DNA of 48,454 nucleotides, taken from contig PHBD01000024.1 in NCBI GenBank assembly GCA_002841865.1, forward strand, positions 1 through 48,454. The letters run 5' to 3'. The notes under the pieces were generated by a model. It was not told the origin of the DNA. It saw nothing but the letters and a program-made list of their open reading frames with translations, and searched no databases. Every line of letters starts with the position of its first letter. The first letter of the stretch is position 1. The stretch is from Deltaproteobacteria bacterium HGW-Deltaproteobacteria-19. GTDB taxonomy: Bacteria > Desulfobacterota > Syntrophia > Syntrophales > PHBD01. Of the stretch, positions 8,593-18,231 are shown piece by piece. A program made the translations under genes and the position numbers.

Positions 8593-9285
8593 ATGAAAGC
8601 CAAGCCCCGCTCCCTCGAACAACTGGTGAAAGAGCAACTGGACAAATGGAACGGCCTGCCGGTTCAGACCAGGAAGACGAAAGAAAGACCCGCTCCCGTC
8701 ATCACCGTCTCCCGGGAACCCGGATGCGGGGGCACCGCCATCGCCCGCAAGCTGTCGTCGGCACTCGGCATGGACCTGGTCAGCGGCCAGATCATCCAGA
8801 AGGTGGCGGACAGCGCCGAGATGAGCGAAAAGGTCGTGGCCTCCCTGGACGAAAAACAGGTCACCCGCCGCGACGACTGGCTGACATCCCTTTTCGAAGT
8901 CCGCCACCTCTGGCCGGACAGCTATCTCCGCCATCTGACGAAAGTCGTCGGCACCGTCGGGCGGCACGGAAACGCGGTCATCCTCGGCCGGGGCGCCAAT
9001 TTCATGCTCCCGCCGGAGGAGACCTTCCGGATCCGCCTGATCGGTCCCCGGGAGGCTCGCATCGCCCGGGTCATGAAAGACAAAAAGGTCTCCGGGAGCG
9101 AGGCGGAGGAATACGTCGTCCGCACCGAGTCGGACAGGAACGCCTTCGTGCGGAAATATTTCCATGCCGACATCGGCGACCCCGCCCACTATGACATGAT
9201 CCTCGACACGAGCCGCCTCGGCATCGATGGCGTCGTAGAGAGCGTCAAAGCCGCTTATGCGGCGTGGCGGAAGATCGCCGGCTGA
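8593..9285 (+). CDS. Cytidylate-kinase-like family protein (copy 1)
   Basis: This 230-residue protein belongs to the cytidylate-kinase-like family (Cytidylate_kin2 type). It starts with a helix LEQLVKEQLDKW, then the atypical nucleotide loop SREPGCGGTAIARKL, which lacks the usual P-loop Lys-Gly-Thr, followed by VVASLDEKQ, WLTSLFEVRHLWP, GNAVILGRGANFML and a lid region MKDKKVSGSEAEEYV. The start at 8593 has a strong AAAGGAGG (8581-8588). The frame extends upstream to 8197, but that part overlaps the ACT gene and is not coding. A strong terminator follows at 9317. Copy 2 (21504-22289) is closely related throughout this core. True CMP kinase activity is doubtful given the altered loop; a regulatory or different kinase role is possible. 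Confidence 0.82.
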   Translation: MKAKPRSLEQLVKEQLDKWNGLPVQTRKTKERPAPVITVSREPGCGGTAIARKLSSALGMDLVSGQIIQKVADSAEMSEKVVASLDEKQVTRRDDWLTSLFEVRHLWPDSYLRHLTKVVGTVGRHGNAVILGRGANFMLPPEETFRIRLIGPREARIARVMKDKKVSGSEAEEYVVRTESDRNAFVRKYFHADIGDPAHYDMILDTSRLGIDGVVESVKAAYAAWRKIAG

Positions 9286-9316
9286 AGGTCCGGCCGTTTA
9301 TCCCGGGTGTGACACG

Positions 9317-9353
9317 CGCCCTGGATTCCTCCCCGGAATCCGGGGCGTTTTCG
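9317..9353 (+). terminator. Intrinsic terminator after cytidylate-kinase-like copy 1
   Basis: CGCCCTGGATTCC (9317-9329) pairs with GGAATCCGGGGCG (9335-9347) as a 13-base stem with one G-T pair and a five-base loop, followed by TTTTCGTTT. This separates the paaK-side unit from the histidine kinase unit. Confidence 0.8.
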
Positions 9354-9396
9354 TTTCTCCGGAAAAGCGGGGCGTCCCGAATCCGGCCGAATCCGG

Positions 9397-9425
9397 TTGA
9401 CGGCCCGGGGGAAAAACGTCAGAAT
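9397..9425 (+). promoter_or_regulatory. Sigma-70-type promoter for the histidine kinase operon
   Basis: TTGACG (9397-9402), a 17-base spacer and CAGAAT (9420-9425) lie between the terminator at 9317 and the kinase start at 9476. The -35 matches five of six bases and the -10 four of six. The optimal spacing and the position right after a terminator make it credible. Confidence 0.5.
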
Positions 9426-9475
9426 GGCGGCAACCATTCAGCGGGAAGGCCCCGGAAAGGCAGCAGGAATCCCTC

Positions 9476-11626
9476 GTGGCGAAGAACGCGGCACAACAGA
9501 CCCCGGCGGACGAGTTGGCCGGCCTCCGGCGAAGGATTGCGGACCTGGAAAAAGCGGAACAGGTCCGCCACGCCGGCGAGGCTCTCCTGGCCAGCATCAT
9601 CGGCGGCTCCCCGATTCCGACCTTCGTCATCGGTCGGGACCACCGGATCCTCTACTGGAACCGGGCACTGGAGGAGCTCAGCCGTATCCGGGCCGACGAG
9701 GTAATCGGAACGAACCAGCAGTGGCGGGCCTTCTACGCCCGGGAACGGCCCTGCATGGCGGATCTCCTGGTGGACGGCGCCCAGAAGGCCATTCCGACCT
9801 GGTACACCGGGAAATACATCCCCTCCAAGCTCATCGACGAGGCCTACGAAGCGACGGACTTCTTTCCCGAACTGGGAGAAGAGGGGCGCTGGCTGCGGTT
9901 CACCGCCGCCGTGCTCCGCGACGCCGGGGGACGTCTCGTGGGGGTCGTGGAGACCCTGGAGGACATCACGGAGCGGCGCCAGGCCGAGGAAGCCCTTCGG
10001 GCCGCCCATGAGAAGCTGGAATCGCGGGTCCGGGAGCGGACCGCCGAACTGGCAAAGGCCAACCTCGCCCTCAAGGAGACCACGGAGCATCTCTCCCTCA
10101 TTCTCGAATCCCTGCCGATCGTCTCGTACAGCCGCCAGGCGGAGTCCCCCTTCTCCCTCACGTATGTGAGCACCACGGTAAAGGAAATGACGGGTTACGA
10201 CCCGGAACGATTCCTGGAAGAGCCCGGCTTCTGGGAGAGCCGCGTCCATCCGGACGACCGGACCCGGCCCCCGCGGGGATCGAAAGTGCGGCGGCGTCAG
10301 GGGAAATCCGAGTACCGCTTCCGCATCGCCGACGGGAGCTATCGATGGTTCTCCGATTACTGGCGCCTGCTCCGCCACTCCGGCGGCCCGCCTCCCCAGA
10401 TCGCCGGCGTCTGGCAGGACGTGACGGAAGAAAAGCGGATGCGACAGGAAGCGGAACTCCGGCTCCAGCAGATGATCCAGACCCACAAGCTCACGGCCCT
10501 GGGCGAAGTCGTGGCCGGCGTGGCCCACGAGATCAACAACCCGGTGAGTTTCATCTCTTACAACATCCCCCTCCTGGAGGAAATCTGGAGCGCCGTCGAG
10601 CCCAGCATCCACCGCCTCGGGGAGATCGACCCGCGCTGGCGGGACCGGGACGTCCGGCCCGAAGAGATTACCCGGCACATGCGGGAGATCATCGAGGCCT
10701 TCCGCGTCGCCTCCAACCGGATCAGCCGGGTCATCACGAACCTCAAGGAGTTTTCCCGGTCCGACGAGCGTTCCTCACGGATGAAGCCCCTGCAGGTTTC
10801 AGAGGCCGTCCAGGGAGCCCTTCTGATCGTCGGCGGCCAGATCCGCCGGACCGTCTCCACGATCGAGCAGCGCATCGAGCCTGACCTGCCGCCGATCCTG
10901 GGAAACATCCAGAAGCTGGAGCAGGTCCTGACGAACCTGCTCATCAACGCCCACCAATCCATGCCCGACGGCGGCAGGAAGGGCCGCCTCACTGTCTCGG
11001 CCCGTTCTGTTCCCCGCCTGAGTGCGGTCCTCCTGGAAGTGGAGGACAACGGCCGGGGCATCCCCAGGGAGAACCTGGGCCATCTGTTCGATCCCTTCTT
11101 CACGACCCGGCGGGATTCCGGAGGGACCGGGCTGGGTCTTTCCATTTCCTATGGCCTCGTGCGGGAACACAACGGCCTCATCGGCGTTCTTTCCCGTCCC
11201 GGCGTGGGAAGCCGTTTTTCCGTCTTCCTGCCCGTCGAAGGCAAGACCCTGCCGAAGATCCTGCCTTCCATCCTGTGCCTGGGAACCGATGCGGAGTTTC
11301 TCGGCACCCTGAAGGCCGCCCTGGTGGAAGCGGAAACCTGGGTCGCCGGTCCCGGGATCGGCGTTCCGTCGGTTCTGAAATACCTGGATGAACACCCGGA
11401 GGTGGACACGGTGGTCACGGAATGGATCCTCTCGAACCTGGACGGGCGCGACCTCCTCAAGGCCGTTCGCGACCGGTTTCCACTGGTGGAGGTGGTGCTC
11501 TGCGCCTCCGAGGAGGATGCCCGGCGCCTGTCCGCCGGGGGAACTGCCGGAGAGATTCTCGTCAAGCCCGCCGCTGCCGGGCAGTTGCAGAAAATCCTTG
11601 AGAAAAAGGGGAGGTTGAGACTTTGA
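9476..11626 (+). CDS. PAS-PAS hybrid histidine kinase with degenerate receiver domain
   Basis: This 716-residue soluble sensor kinase has no membrane segment. Domains in order: a short coiled coil, PAS-1 (about 36-165) of the distinctive type with WRAFYARERPCMADLL, a coiled-coil linker (RVRERTAELAKAN), PAS-2 (about 205-320), a dimerisation/phosphoacceptor domain with His351 in VAHEINNPVSF, an ATPase domain (N-box NLLINAHQSM; DNGRGI; GGTGLGLSI) and a C-terminal receiver-like domain (about 600-716). In the last, the phosphoacceptor Asp is replaced by Glu649 and the acidic pair is poor, although the VKP Lys motif remains. The start is GTG at 9476 with GCAGGAA upstream. It overlaps the regulator gene by four bases, so the two form a two-component pair. 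The signal is unknown; PAS-1 is shared with the triple-PAS protein at 22491. Confidence 0.9.
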   Translation: MAKNAAQQTPADELAGLRRRIADLEKAEQVRHAGEALLASIIGGSPIPTFVIGRDHRILYWNRALEELSRIRADEVIGTNQQWRAFYARERPCMADLLVDGAQKAIPTWYTGKYIPSKLIDEAYEATDFFPELGEEGRWLRFTAAVLRDAGGRLVGVVETLEDITERRQAEEALRAAHEKLESRVRERTAELAKANLALKETTEHLSLILESLPIVSYSRQAESPFSLTYVSTTVKEMTGYDPERFLEEPGFWESRVHPDDRTRPPRGSKVRRRQGKSEYRFRIADGSYRWFSDYWRLLRHSGGPPPQIAGVWQDVTEEKRMRQEAELRLQQMIQTHKLTALGEVVAGVAHEINNPVSFISYNIPLLEEIWSAVEPSIHRLGEIDPRWRDRDVRPEEITRHMREIIEAFRVASNRISRVITNLKEFSRSDERSSRMKPLQVSEAVQGALLIVGGQIRRTVSTIEQRIEPDLPPILGNIQKLEQVLTNLLINAHQSMPDGGRKGRLTVSARSVPRLSAVLLEVEDNGRGIPRENLGHLFDPFFTTRRDSGGTGLGLSISYGLVREHNGLIGVLSRPGVGSRFSVFLPVEGKTLPKILPSILCLGTDAEFLGTLKAALVEAETWVAGPGIGVPSVLKYLDEHPEVDTVVTEWILSNLDGRDLLKAVRDRFPLVEVVLCASEEDARRLSAGGTAGEILVKPAAAGQLQKILEKKGRLRL

Positions 11627-12999
11627 GAATCCTGGCCGTGGACGATGAGGAGATCTCCCTCTCCTCCATCAAGAGGCTCCTGAACTGGCGAGGCTACAAG
11701 GACGTCGAGACCTGCCGCGGCGGCGCCGAGGCCATTCGCAGGCTTCGAATGGAGGACTTCGACATCGTCCTCCTGGACCTCCTGATGCCGGAGATGGACG
11801 GCCTGACCGTGCTGGAGACGGTTAAGCCCTATCTTCCCCAGACGGAATTCATCATCCTGACCGCCGTGGACGACCTGTCCACGACAGTCAGGGCCATCCG
11901 GACGGGTGCCTACGACTACCTGGTGAAGCCCGTGGACAACGAGCTTCTGATTCTTACGATCCAGCGGGCTTACGAGCGGAAAGGCCTTCTGAACAGCCTG
12001 GCGCCGACGACGGAGGGTCGGGCCGCCGACATCCCGGAGGCCTTCGCGGCCACGATCACGCAATCCCCCCGCATGAAATCCATCCTTGCCTACGCCCAGG
12101 TCATGGCCAGGAGCGGCAATCCCGTCCTGATCACGGGCGAATCGGGAACCGGCAAGGAACTGGTCGCCCGAGGCATCCATCGGGCAGGCCCTGCGCCCGG
12201 CGGCCCCTTCATCGCTGTCAATGTCAGTGCCATCCCCACGACCATGTTCGAAACCCAGTTTTTCGGACACACCCGTGGCGCTTTCACGGGGGCCGATTCG
12301 AGCTACCGCGGCTTCTTCGAACAGGCAGATGGGGGCACCCTCTTTCTCGACGAAATCGGCGAACTCCCTGCGGGTCTCCAGTCGAAGCTTCTCCGCGTCC
12401 TGGAAGATCATACCTTCACCCCTCTGGGAAGCAACCGAGCCGTCCAGGTGGACGTCCGCGTCATTTCCGCGACCAACATGGATCTCGACCGGGCCAGCCA
12501 GGAGGGGCGCTTCCGCCTCGACCTTTTCTATCGCCTCAAATCCGCCCACATCCATCTGCCGCCCCTCAGTGAGCGGGAAGGGGATATCGCTCTGCTGGCA
12601 AACCACTTCCTGAAGGAGTCCGGAAAACGATACGCCAAAGAGGTCCTCGGGTTCAGCCCCGAGGCCATGGAGATCCTTCGTCAGGGCCAGTACCGCGGGA
12701 ATATCCGGGAACTGGCCCAAGTCGTGGAAAACGCAGTCCTGCTGGCCGACGCTCCCTGGATCCTGCCCCGTCACCTGGGAGCGACCCCTCCCCGGCCGGT
12801 CCCTTTCGCCAGGCGTATGGGCACCCTCAAGGAAAACGAGGAGGCCCACGTCGCCTATGTCCTCACGAACACCGGCGGCGATCGGAAGCAGACTGCCCGG
12901 ATCCTCGGGATCACCGTCCGCCAGCTCCAGAGAAAAATTGCCCAGATGCGCCAGCAGACGCACTGGCAGGACTATCTGGACGACACCACTGTCCCCTGA
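11623..12999 (+). CDS. NtrC-family sigma-54-dependent response regulator
   Basis: This 458-residue activator has a receiver domain (phosphoacceptor Asp52 in VLLDLLMPEMDG, DDE at residues 7-9, KP at 103-104), a sigma-54 AAA+ domain with Walker A GESGTGKE, the sigma-54-contact loop GAFTGA and Walker B GGTLFLDEIGE, then a Fis-type helix-turn-helix near the C-terminus (RKQTARILGITVRQLQRKI). It should activate sigma-54 promoters after phosphorylation by the adjacent kinase. The start is TTG at 11623 inside the kinase stop region, with GGGGAGG (11608-11614) eight bases upstream. A strong terminator at 13021 and a sigma-54 promoter at 13222 lie directly downstream, which points to the RsbRD/N-ATPase region as target (inference). 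Confidence 0.94.
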   Translation: MRILAVDDEEISLSSIKRLLNWRGYKDVETCRGGAEAIRRLRMEDFDIVLLDLLMPEMDGLTVLETVKPYLPQTEFIILTAVDDLSTTVRAIRTGAYDYLVKPVDNELLILTIQRAYERKGLLNSLAPTTEGRAADIPEAFAATITQSPRMKSILAYAQVMARSGNPVLITGESGTGKELVARGIHRAGPAPGGPFIAVNVSAIPTTMFETQFFGHTRGAFTGADSSYRGFFEQADGGTLFLDEIGELPAGLQSKLLRVLEDHTFTPLGSNRAVQVDVRVISATNMDLDRASQEGRFRLDLFYRLKSAHIHLPPLSEREGDIALLANHFLKESGKRYAKEVLGFSPEAMEILRQGQYRGNIRELAQVVENAVLLADAPWILPRHLGATPPRPVPFARRMGTLKENEEAHVAYVLTNTGGDRKQTARILGITVRQLQRKIAQMRQQTHWQDYLDDTTVP

Positions 13000-13020
13000 A
13001 GTTGACGACCTTTCTGTCAT

Positions 13021-13056
13021 AAGAGGGGCGACATAAAGGTCGCCCCTCTTTATTCC
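13021..13056 (+). terminator. Intrinsic terminator after the response regulator
   Basis: AAGAGGGGCGAC (13021-13032) and GTCGCCCCTCTT (13039-13050) form a perfect 12-base stem with a six-base loop, followed by TATTCC. It ends the kinase/regulator transcript, so the next gene needs its own promoter. Confidence 0.8.
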
Positions 13057-13097
13057 ATTCTATTTCAACTACTTGGATGCTTCTCATCGCCTGTCGG

Positions 13098-13199
13098 ACG
13101 ATCGTTTGGCCTCTGGCGGCAACGACACGGACAGAAACGCCCTTCCCGCCAGGACAACCCCCGCACAAACTAATCAACAATGGTTATGGGTGCTTGCAC
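13098..13199. promoter_or_regulatory. Dyad elements upstream of the sigma-54 promoter, possible activator sites
   Basis: The spacer between the terminator and the sigma-54 promoter holds a perfect palindrome ACGATCGT (13098-13105), an inverted repeat CTGGCGG/CCGCCAG (13113-13119 and 13146-13152), and GTGCTTGCAC (13190-13199). They lie roughly 50-150 bases before the predicted start of transcription, where enhancer sites of NtrC-type activators are usual. Which, if any, is bound is not known. Confidence 0.3.
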
Positions 13200-13221
13200 G
13201 CAGCGACCGCTTCCTTCATCT

Positions 13222-13238
13222 CTGGCATGTCCTTTGCG
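13222..13238 (+). promoter_or_regulatory. Sigma-54 (-24/-12) promoter
   Basis: CTGGCATGTCCTTTGCG matches the sigma-54 pattern TGGCAC-N5-TTGC. The GG at -24 (13224-13225) and the GC at -12 (13236-13237) are exactly ten bases apart, and the only change in the -24 block is T for the final C. It lies about 45 bases upstream of the first RsbRD-like gene, just downstream of a terminator and of a sigma-54 activator gene. Transcription should start near 13249. Confidence 0.72.
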
Positions 13239-13282
13239 CTGAAGAAGGGCAAAGACAAAGTCTACGAGAGGAGGTGGCGGAG

Positions 13283-13747
13283 ATGTACATGGGAATGAAG
13301 CTGATCGACCTGGTGGAAACGCACGCGGAGCAGATCGCCCGACAGTGGGCCAAAAACGTGCGGAAGAACCCGTTCACCCCTTACTATCACGGCCTTCCGG
13401 ATGAGCAACTGGTCCCGCAGGCGGTCGTTTTCTACGAGAAGTTCCGCAACCTGTTCATGGAACCAAAGCCGGTGGAGGCGTCCGAGGGATATTTCGCCCG
13501 GTATGCCGAGGAGAGCTATCGACGAGGCGTGCCCCTTCACGAGGCGCTCTACGCGCTGATCCTGATGAGGCGGCAGATCTGGCTCTACGCCGAGTTTCAG
13601 GTCCTCTTCTTCACGGCGGTGGAGCAGAACCTGGCCGTGGAAAGCATCACGCGGACGATCCTGATGTTCGACTATGCCGTATATTTCATCAGCAAAAAGT
13701 ACGGGGAACTGATGAAGCTCGAGTGGTTCGAGGCCCCCAACACGTAA
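13283..13747 (+). CDS. RsbRD N-terminal-domain-like protein (copy 1)
   Basis: This 154-residue, all-helical protein resembles the N-terminal sensor domain of RsbRD, a stressosome-type protein. Visible pattern: THAEQIARQWAKNVRKNP near the start, YARYAEE-type and PLHEALYALILMRRQIW segments, then TRTILMFDYAVYF near the end. The STAS domain that RsbR proteins normally carry is absent. The start at 13283 is taken because GAGAGGAGG (13266-13274) lies just upstream; Met codons at 13289 and 13295 are alternatives. The frame from 13073 would cover the promoter and is rejected. It is the first gene behind the sigma-54 promoter. Copies 2 (13839) and 3 (23965) share its core motifs. Signal and partner are unknown. 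Confidence 0.8.
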   Translation: MYMGMKLIDLVETHAEQIARQWAKNVRKNPFTPYYHGLPDEQLVPQAVVFYEKFRNLFMEPKPVEASEGYFARYAEESYRRGVPLHEALYALILMRRQIWLYAEFQVLFFTAVEQNLAVESITRTILMFDYAVYFISKKYGELMKLEWFEAPNT

Positions 13748-13761
13748 TGCCCGCTCCACCG

Positions 13762-13787
13762 AGGCCCGGCATCCCGATGCCGGGCCT
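13762..13787 (+). other. Strong intercistronic hairpin between two RsbRD-like genes
   Basis: AGGCCCGGCAT (13762-13772) and ATGCCGGGCCT (13777-13787) form a perfect 11-base stem with a four-base loop. No T-run follows, so full termination is unlikely. It may set mRNA stability or the ratio between copy 1 and the genes downstream. Confidence 0.6.
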
Positions 13788-13838
13788 GGCAAACCTTCCG
13801 CTGCCATGGGCGCCGGGGGGAGACAAGGAGGGCAGGCC

Positions 13839-16515
<2,677 letters not shown>

Positions 16516-16523
<8 letters not shown>

Positions 16524-16845
16524 AGAGAAACTGACCCCTCGGGAACGGCGCCAGAAACAGGCGGAGGACTTCACGCGCAAGGTTGGGACCAAGGAGCTGC
16601 GGCGCATCAAAGGAAAGACGCACAAGGACGAAACGGTCTGGTTCGGCCTTGGCATGATCGGGGTCGTGGGCTGGTCCGTGGCCATCCCCACCCTCATCGG
16701 GACGGCCATCGGGCTCTGGATCGACCGAGGCTGGCCGAGCCGGTTTTCCTGGACCCTCATGCTTCTCATCCTTGGGGTGTCCCTGGGATGCCTCAATGCC
16801 TGGTATTGGGTGAAGAAGGCCCGCGAGACCATCATCAAGGACTGA
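16516..16845 (+). CDS. atpQ: N-ATPase accessory membrane protein AtpQ (AtpI-like)
   Basis: This 109-residue protein has a charged N-terminal third (KLTPRERRQKQAEDF) followed by two membrane helices (GLGMIGVVGWSVAIPTLIG and FSWTLMLLILGVSLGCL) joined by a short loop LWIDRGWP. This is the pattern of the AtpI-like/ATPase gene 1 family. Known members help assemble the c-ring. Position between atpC and atpR is characteristic of N-ATPase operons, which is the main reason for the name. Confidence 0.87.
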
Positions 16846-16909
16846 ACGGGTCGTCCATCCCTGCAAGTCGGCCCGTGAGCCGCACAGGTGACAGGAAAGG
16901 GTGTAACCC

Positions 16910-17218
16910 ATGGAATCCGTTTCCACGCTCCTCGTTCCGCTGATCGCCGGCGCCCTGCTCGGCCTCCTCTACTTTGCCGGGCTCTGGCAGACCCTGCAGC
17001 GCCTGCCGGGCACCCTCCATCCCTGGAGGCTCATGGCCGCCAGCTACACCCTGCGGCTGGCAGCCGCACTGGGCGGATTCTACTTCCTCATGGATGGGGC
17101 CTGGGAGCGCCTGGTTGCAGCCGTGATCGGCTTCTTCGCAGTCCGCGCCGCGATGATCCGGGGCCTTGGTCCGAAGGACGCTCTTCCCGCGAAAGGAATC
17201 CCGTCATGGAAATCGTAG
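16910..17218 (+). CDS. atpR: N-ATPase subunit AtpR
   Basis: This 102-residue protein has three membrane helices (VPLIAGALLGLLYFAGLW, SYTLRLAAALGGFYFL, LVAAVIGFFAVRAAMI). Two of the helices contain an Arg (LRLAAAL, FAVRAAM), a feature of AtpR, where these charges have been proposed to contact the c-ring carboxylates. AtpR occurs only with N-type ATPases. Its end overlaps the start of atpB by 13 bases. The upstream site is AGGAAAGG. Confidence 0.87.
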   Translation: MESVSTLLVPLIAGALLGLLYFAGLWQTLQRLPGTLHPWRLMAASYTLRLAAALGGFYFLMDGAWERLVAAVIGFFAVRAAMIRGLGPKDALPAKGIPSWKS

Positions 17219-17922
17219 CCATCAACCAGATCAGTCCCGATCAGGTCATCTTCTTCGCCTGGAAGTTCGTCACCATCAACGCCACCCTCGTGTACACGTG
17301 GCTCATCATGGGCATCCTGGTCGTCGGGTCGGTCCTTATCACCCGGAACCTGTCGACGGAACGGACCATGTCCCGGTGGCAGAACCTGATGGAGGTGATT
17401 GTCACGGGAATCCGCGGAGAGATCCGGGAGATGGCGAAGGACGGGGTGGACACGTACTTCCCTTTCATCGGCACCATTTTTCTCTTCATCCTGCTCTCCA
17501 ACCTGCTCACGTTCCTCCCCGGCTATGTCGCCCCGACATCGTCCCTCACGACGACCTCGGCCCTGGCGATCCTGGTTTTCTTCGCCGTGCCGATCTACGG
17601 GATCAGCAAGCAGGGAATCATCGAATACCTGAAGGAGTATATCCGCCCGAACCCCATCTTCTTCCCCTTTCACGTCATGGGCGAGCTGTCCCGCACCCTG
17701 GCGCTGGCGGTTCGGCTCTTCGGAAACCTGATGAGCCACGAGAAGGTCGTTGCCATCCTCTTGGCCGTGACCCCCCTGTTTTTCCCGATCGTCATGCAGG
17801 CCCTGGGGCTTCTCATCGGGCTCATCCAGGCCTACATCTTTGCGGTTCTTGCCATGGTCTACATTGCGTCTGCGACCCAGACGCACGAGGAAGGGGAGCA
17901 TCCTCCCAAAACGTCATCGTAA
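17206..17922 (+). CDS. atpB: N-ATPase Fo subunit a
   Basis: This 238-residue integral membrane subunit forms the ion half-channels. The essential Arg is in TLALAVRLFGNLMSHE, and a second conserved stretch is FPIVMQALGLLIGLIQAYIF near the C-terminus. Membrane segments start at about residues 25, 80, 110, 165 and 190. The ATG at 17206 lies inside the 3' end of atpR, with AAAGGA upstream; the open frame extends back to 16888 but that part lies over atpR. atpE follows 26 bases later. Confidence 0.95.
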   Translation: MEIVAINQISPDQVIFFAWKFVTINATLVYTWLIMGILVVGSVLITRNLSTERTMSRWQNLMEVIVTGIRGEIREMAKDGVDTYFPFIGTIFLFILLSNLLTFLPGYVAPTSSLTTTSALAILVFFAVPIYGISKQGIIEYLKEYIRPNPIFFPFHVMGELSRTLALAVRLFGNLMSHEKVVAILLAVTPLFFPIVMQALGLLIGLIQAYIFAVLAMVYIASATQTHEEGEHPPKTSS

Positions 17923-17948
17923 CCATCAAAACCAGAGGAGGTATCGGT

Positions 17949-18227
17949 ATGGACAGCGTGACAATCATAGCAATGGCCTCGATCATTACCGCGGGCATCT
18001 GCATGGGGATCGGCGCCATCGGCCCCGCCCTCGGACAGGGGCGGGCGGTACAGGGCGCCCTGGGATCGATCGCACAGCAGCCGGACGAGCGCAATTCGCT
18101 CACAAGAACGCTCTTTGTCGGCCTCGCCATGATCGAATCCATCGCGATTTACTGCTTCGTCATCTCCATGATCCTGGTCTTCGCAAATCCTTTCTGGGCT
18201 TACGTCATCAAGAGAGCGGGAGGCTGA
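17949..18227 (+). CDS. atpE: N-ATPase Fo subunit c (ring subunit, Na+-type ligand set)
   Basis: This 92-residue, two-helix subunit forms the rotor ring. Helix 1 holds GPALGQG with Gln30. The loop is AQQPDERN. Helix 2 holds GLAMIESIAIYCFV with the ion-carrying Glu63, followed by Ser64 and Tyr68. Gln, Glu, Ser and Tyr correspond to Na+ ligand positions Gln32, Glu65, Ser66 and Tyr70 known from the Ilyobacter tartaricus ring. The Thr67 position is Ile65 here. I therefore infer Na+ coupling. GAGGAGG just upstream (17935-17941) is the strongest ribosome site in the operon, as expected for a subunit needed in many copies. Confidence 0.95.
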   Translation: MDSVTIIAMASIITAGICMGIGAIGPALGQGRAVQGALGSIAQQPDERNSLTRTLFVGLAMIESIAIYCFVISMILVFANPFWAYVIKRAGG

Positions 18228-18231
18228 TTCC

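Noticed and set aside
6570-9425. Identical 14-mer AAAAACGTCAGAAT at 6570-6583 and 9412-9425
   Set aside because: A chance match of this length in 48 kb is expected to occur about once or more. The second copy overlaps a promoter -10, but nothing shows the first copy is functional, so it was not reported as a shared regulatory site.
11149-13020. 623-codon open frame on the minus strand over the kinase/regulator genes
   Set aside because: It is a shadow of the well-supported plus-strand genes in GC-rich DNA. The translation has no recognisable domain and a low-complexity Arg/Gly/Asp mix.
13787-13803. Second sigma-54-like element TGGCAAACCTTCCGCT before RsbRD-like copy 2
   Set aside because: GG and GC spacing is right but the -12 block reads CCGC instead of TTGC and it abuts a hairpin, so it is too weak to call.
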